A stretch of DNA of 24,589 nucleotides from Bacillota bacterium (GTDB lineage: Bacteria; Bacillota; Clostridia; Lachnospirales; Lachnospiraceae). Positions 22,982 through 24,589 of this stretch are shown here, one piece after another; position 1 is the first letter of the stretch, and the number at the start of each line of letters is the position of its first letter. The stretch spans positions 1 through 24,589 of the forward strand of contig JAEXGM010000285.1 in the NCBI GenBank assembly GCA_023450835.1, written 5' to 3'. Made by a program: the position numbers and the translations under genes. Below the pieces are notes generated by a model. It ran no database searches. It saw nothing but the letters and a program-made list of their open reading frames with translations, and was not told the origin of the DNA.

Positions 22982-24589
22982 CTACATTTCTTCCGGACAT
23001 TCAATTCCCAGCAAGGACAGAGCATCCTTTATTGTTCCTTGTACAACATGGCATAGTAAAAGTCTCGCCTCCCGGTATACTTCTTCTGCCGTCACTATCC
23101 GGCATTCCTGATAGAATTTATTGAACCGGACCGCCAGGCTATATGCATACCTTGCCAGAATAGAAGGCTCATACTTTTCTGCCGCCTCCTTGATAACATC
23201 CGGATAATATCCTATCAGCTTCACCAGTTCATAACTGCTATCCTCCTCCAGATATTCTGCCGCTATTATTTGATGACTTGTATTTTCACCACTTTTCAAT
23301 CCTGCTTTTCTTAAAATACTTCCTGCCCTTGCATAGGTGTATTGGATATAGGGTGCCGTCATACCATCAAAATTCAATATATCTTCCCAGCGAAAACTTA
23401 CATCTTTAATAAGTTGATTTACTAATGTCTGAAATATAACCGCACCAATTCCAATCTTCCCCGCCGTTTCTTCCTTGTCCGTCAGATTCGGGTTCTTTTC
23501 TTCTATGGCTGCCATTGCAAGAGAAACAGCCTCTTTTAGAATTTCCTCCGCATAGATTACATTTCCCTTTCTGGTAGATAATTTTTCTCCTCCCAAACTG
23601 ACCAGGCCGTATGGTATGTGATGCATATCCCCGGCCCACTCATAGCCCATTACTTCAAGAACCTTAAAAACCTGAGCAAAATGCAGCTTCTGCTCTACCC
23701 CGGTAATATACAGACACTGGGTAAAATCATAAGTCTGCTTCCGATAGATTGCAGCCGCAATATCCCTGGAATGATAGATGGAACTGCCGTCCTTCTTGGT
23801 GATAAGGCAGGGAGGCATATGATAATCATCCAATTTTATAATACCGGCTCCGTCACTTTCTTCAAGCAGATGCTTAAGCTTTAATTCTGTGACAAGAGCC
23901 GGAACCTTATCCATATAAAAGCTTTCTCCTTGGTAAGAGTCAAACTCTATCTTCAGCAGTTTATATATCCGCTCAAACTCTTTCAAGCTGATTTCCTTAA
24001 ACCATTTCCAAAGAGCCAGAGCTTCTTCGTCTCCCTGTTCCATCTTCGCAAACCAGGCTCTTGCTTCTTCCTGCAAGGAAGGTTCTTTCTCCGTCGAGTA
24101 GATTTCGTCCCTGCTTTCTTCATCAAACTTAATGTAGACCCGCAGGAGCTCTGCAATTCCTCCCTCTTCCACCGCTTTCCTGCTGCTCCAGTTTTTATAA
24201 GCCACTATCTGCTTTCCAAACTGGGTTCCCCAGTCGCCCAGATGGTTAATCCGTACCACGGAATAACCAAGCTTGGAATAGAGTTTATACAGGCTGTTCC
24301 CTATAATAGTCGTGCGTAAATGCCCCACATGAAAATTCTTTGCAATATTTGGTGAAGAATAATCCATGCATATGGTTTTTCCTTTACCTATCTCAGAACA
24401 GCCATAATCTTTTGCAAAAGCCTCATCTAAAACCTTCTTTATATACAGTCTTCTGTTAAGAAAGATATTCAGGTAGCCCTTAACGGCTTCTGCCCTGACA
24501 ACTATTTCTGTCCGGTCTTTATTCAGACTGCCCGCCATTTCTTCTGCTATTACTTTCGGGGATTTCTTTAACTGGCCTGCCAGCCGGAA
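22982..24589 (-). CDS. argS: Arginyl-tRNA synthetase (5' end outside window)
   Basis: Class I aminoacyl-tRNA synthetase that charges tRNA-Arg. The HIGH-type motif is HVGHLRT and the KMSKS equivalent is KLSTRKGNV; RINHLGDWGTQFGKQ is diagnostic of ArgRS, and the protein ends LLGIECPEEM. An ATG at 24538 gives 518 residues, but the frame stays open to the window edge and encodes FRLAGQLKKSPKVIAEEM just before it. That is the conserved ArgRS N-terminal domain (FRLAK..K.P..IAE), so the gene continues past 24589 and 535 residues are visible here of about 560-590. The start codon therefore cannot be given. The GNAT gene follows closely. Confidence 0.96.
   Translation of the reverse strand, partial: FRLAGQLKKSPKVIAEEMAGSLNKDRTEIVVRAEAVKGYLNIFLNRRLYIKKVLDEAFAKDYGCSEIGKGKTICMDYSSPNIAKNFHVGHLRTTIIGNSLYKLYSKLGYSVVRINHLGDWGTQFGKQIVAYKNWSSRKAVEEGGIAELLRVYIKFDEESRDEIYSTEKEPSLQEEARAWFAKMEQGDEEALALWKWFKEISLKEFERIYKLLKIEFDSYQGESFYMDKVPALVTELKLKHLLEESDGAGIIKLDDYHMPPCLITKKDGSSIYHSRDIAAAIYRKQTYDFTQCLYITGVEQKLHFAQVFKVLEVMGYEWAGDMHHIPYGLVSLGGEKLSTRKGNVIYAEEILKEAVSLAMAAIEEKNPNLTDKEETAGKIGIGAVIFQTLVNQLIKDVSFRWEDILNFDGMTAPYIQYTYARAGSILRKAGLKSGENTSHQIIAAEYLEEDSSYELVKLIGYYPDVIKEAAEKYEPSILARYAYSLAVRFNKFYQECRIVTAEEVYREARLLLCHVVQGTIKDALSLLGIECPEEM

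Noticed and set aside
22982..24538. argS as a complete 518-residue gene starting at 24538
   Set aside because: The open frame continues to the window edge and encodes a conserved part of the ArgRS N-terminal domain, so that ATG is internal.

Overview
The window looks like chromosomal DNA from a low-to-mid GC Firmicute, most likely a Clostridia/Lachnospiraceae-type bacterium. The evidence is the strong GGAGG ribosome sites, the TTG starts, the LplA/LplB/LplC-type sugar importer without its own ATPase, and the style of the proteins. This placement is inferred, not proven. Almost every gene lies on the minus strand; the one clear exception is a LacI-type regulator at 12654-13676.

Left end (127-3447, minus): a three-gene sugar-activation set, made of a sugar-nucleotide nucleotidyltransferase, a NahK-like sugar kinase and GalE. 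Together they could turn a free hexose or N-acetylhexosamine into sugar-1-phosphate, then an NDP-sugar, then its C4 epimer. A terminator follows galE, and a structured repeat leader precedes the nucleotidyltransferase.

Middle (3475-17181): a glycan uptake and breakdown locus built around the LacI regulator. One long minus-strand operon starts at a near-consensus promoter (12324-12352). In order it encodes a small cysteine-rich protein, a TIM-barrel/DUF4832 protein, an acyltransferase-like protein, a second, reduced DUF4832-like protein, a Gfo/Idh/MocA oxidoreductase, two LplB/LplC-type permeases and a DUF3502-type lipoprotein binding protein; it ends at a terminator at 3475-3515. A second minus-strand pair, a six-hairpin glycosidase and a nucleoside-hydrolase-fold protein, lies on the other side of lacI. 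None of the enzymes has a signal peptide, so the importer would bring in an oligosaccharide or glycoside that is dismantled in the cytoplasm. Matching 11-base operator-like sequences occur in opposite orientation at both divergent promoters, suggesting that the LacI protein controls the operon and itself.

Right end (17289-24589): unrelated housekeeping and accessory genes, all minus. They are a short-chain dehydrogenase with an upstream Crp/Fnr regulator, a metallo-beta-lactamase-fold hydrolase, an MdtG-like MFS transporter, an AraC regulator, a GNAT acetyltransferase, and argS, which runs off the window.

The most unusual items are an 82-base repeat whose two hairpins keep pairing despite different stem sequences and which sits in the leaders of two unrelated genes; mini-ORFs inside those leaders; a perfect PrfA-type box in front of the Crp/Fnr gene; and the uncharacterised DUF4832/acyltransferase/Cys-rich catabolic operon.
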